Notes under the pieces: model-generated
What the model was told of the DNA's origin: nothing
Databases searched by the model: none
Seen by the model: the letters and a program-made list of their open reading frames with translations, nothing else
Program-made: the position numbers and the translations under genes
From: Cyclina sinensis
Lineage: Eukaryota > Mollusca > Bivalvia > Venerida > Veneridae
Direction: 5' to 3'
DNA length: 64,000 nt
NCBI GenBank assembly: GCA_012932295.1
Contig: JAAONU010000011.1
Coordinates: 45,076,352-45,140,351, forward strand
In this document: positions 62,576 to 64,000 of the stretch, one piece after another
Numbering within the stretch: the stretch's first letter is position 1
How the letters are laid out: the number at the start of each line of letters is the position of its first letter

Positions 62576-63243
62576 CGCTGTTCCTGGGTTATGCTGCATT
62601 GCTGGTTTTCAATTCATAGTCATAGTCAAGCAACAATCTCGAAGTCAAGCTTCACAAGGTCGAGAATGAAGCTTGCAATGTAGCCGAAACGGTAGTGGTG
62701 ATATTTAGATGACCGCCGGACCGTTACTAACGACAGTTTCTGGTGACCTTATTTTAGTGTTTTATGACCGGTATAAAATGGAGATTGAATAAATAAGCAC
62801 TAAAATGTGACATTCTTAATATCTCATAGTAATACTTGACTGACGACCGGTGTGTTACAATGCCTCAGGCTCTGTCTTCCAAAGACTATATACTATCTCC
62901 TTCTACTTTGCTCCCATTGTTTAACGGTGGGTAATTAAATGATATTTGCATTAATTGCTCAAATGTGACTATAATTGCTTGAAACCAAAATAACAGAAAA
63001 AAGAAACACAATAGGTATTTCGTGTAGTGTAATAATTTTTGCCCACTCAAATATTTCTGTAGTATTCACTGACCTTTTTACGGCGTTTTTAGTATTGTGA
63101 AATACCATGAAATATGGATACCGCCATGCAAACCAAGGGCTGTGGTTGTAGGATATTTTGTTACAACAGAACATTAATTGAAAAAATGCAAAAATAGATC
63201 TACTATTCGTTTTGTTTCTTCAACAACTTTTTCATTTTATCTG

Positions 63244-63455
63244 TTTGAGATTATTTATCACCGTTACCGGTTGTTCATATGACTGACGTCCCCCGAAAAC
63301 TTAAGATATTTTAGGTTGTGGGGAATAGAGAAATATGCAGAAATCGTCCCATTCTAGGGACACTCTTAGTTCTTTTACATGTTTAGTGTCTATCACTGAT
63401 CTACAAGCCCTCGGTCTAACATTTAATGTAAAGGAGATATTCTAATGTTTGTGGA
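63244..63455 (+). repeat. Dispersed repeat family B, copy 3
   Basis: TTTGAGATTATTTATCACCG, GTTCATATGAC, TGTGGGGAATAGAG and ATGTTTAGTGTCTATCACTG follow the same order as the copy at 37692. It is the most diverged in its last third. Confidence 0.55.
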
Positions 63456-63676
63456 TCGGACTCGCGACCCCTTGTTTAAAAGTCGCAGATAACATGTCAC
63501 TATGTGTTCAAAACATTGTGTTAACACTATAAAATTCTTAATATTGTTACAGTGTACCTGCATTGAACATTAACTTACCCTTTGTGATGCATACATACCT
63601 TCTCAATTTCTGTAGCTACTTCTTGTCATGCTATCTTCTTTATGTGTAAGTACTAAAAAATAAACGCCTGAAAAAA

Positions 63677-63742
63677 GAACAATACAAACTATGACCAGAA
63701 TACAGGGCTGTGCAGACTTAACCATGTTCTTCACTGGTCAGT
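63677..63742. repeat. Possible decayed MITE hairpin core
   Basis: The reverse complement, CAGTGAAGAACATGGTTAAG then TCTGCACAGCCCTGTATTCT, aligns loosely with the palindromic core of the element at 23625. The ends are not recognisable. Confidence 0.3.
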
Positions 63743-64000
63743 TAGACTAAACCATTGCCATTCTCACAGTATAGGGCTTTATTACTTATAATAGCCCGAA
63801 ATCTGCGACTCCCATCTCCAGTTTGGAAAGGTGATGTTGTTTAATACGGTAAAATGATCTCTGATGTCTCGTTGCGTGTGTTCTGTGTAACACACATATC
63901 TTGTGGTTATGAATATAAGCATTTAACAACACGTCCTTTCTTAAGACAACAACCTTTCTCTTATATTCAGGTTACTACCTGGGCTCAGACCTGTATGAAC

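Larger units (their letters stand above)
62576..64000. other. Intergenic tail of the window
   Basis: Apart from the family B copy at 63244 and the decayed hairpin at 63677, this stretch shows no coding or RNA signal. Scattered CpGs occur at 62640..62780. The window ends inside unannotated sequence. Confidence 0.6.

Overview
This is AT-rich animal genomic DNA (roughly one third G+C by eye) carrying the 3' end of one recognisable gene on the + strand: a Meis/homothorax-class TALE homeobox gene. Four coding exons (8571..8647, 36144..36202, 40952..41038, 43368..43702) join in frame through canonical GT-AG introns. They give 185 residues: the second part of the homeodomain from the PYP insertion onward, then the Met/His/Gly-rich C-terminal tail and the stop codon. 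The exons for the Meis N-terminal domain and homeodomain helix 1 were not found and presumably lie upstream of base 1. Nothing bacterial or viral is visible, and I saw no tRNA, rRNA or CRISPR array.

The spliced protein, the multi-kilobase introns and the style of the dispersed repeats suggest a lophotrochozoan, probably a bivalve mollusc. The repeats are tRNA-derived SINE-like units, TTAA-flanked hairpin MITEs, and tandem arrays next to a dispersed element. The placement rests on remembered repeat style and is an inference, not something the sequence proves.

Layout: 1..8570 is the end of the intron before the first exon. 8648..36143 is a 27.5 kb intron that splits the homeodomain at the invariant Trp48 codon. 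It holds a degenerate 31-bp tandem array, two SINE-like tRNA remnants, an old MITE copy, and several stretches richer in CpG and poorer in homopolymers that look like candidate cis-regulatory DNA. 36203..40951 and 41039..43367 are the two shorter introns, each with old repeats. The 3' UTR starts at 43703; its end is uncertain, with candidate poly(A) signals from 45511 to 47353. From about 47.4 kb to the end is intergenic DNA with a second MITE copy, several tandem arrays (23 bp; 47/48 bp; 83/86 bp), an (AAAT)n microsatellite and one unexplained 144-codon open frame at 59295..59729.

There is no operon-like logic here. In the family, Meis proteins bind DNA with PBC (Pbx/extradenticle) and Hox partners, so the PBX-MEIS and PBX-HOX-like sites inside the gene's own large intron are possible autoregulatory elements. 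I found no clear candidate for a new molecular system. The best leads are the frame-neutral cassette exon, the TTAA hairpin MITE family, the 3' UTR stem-loop flanked by direct repeats, and the candidate intronic regulatory blocks.
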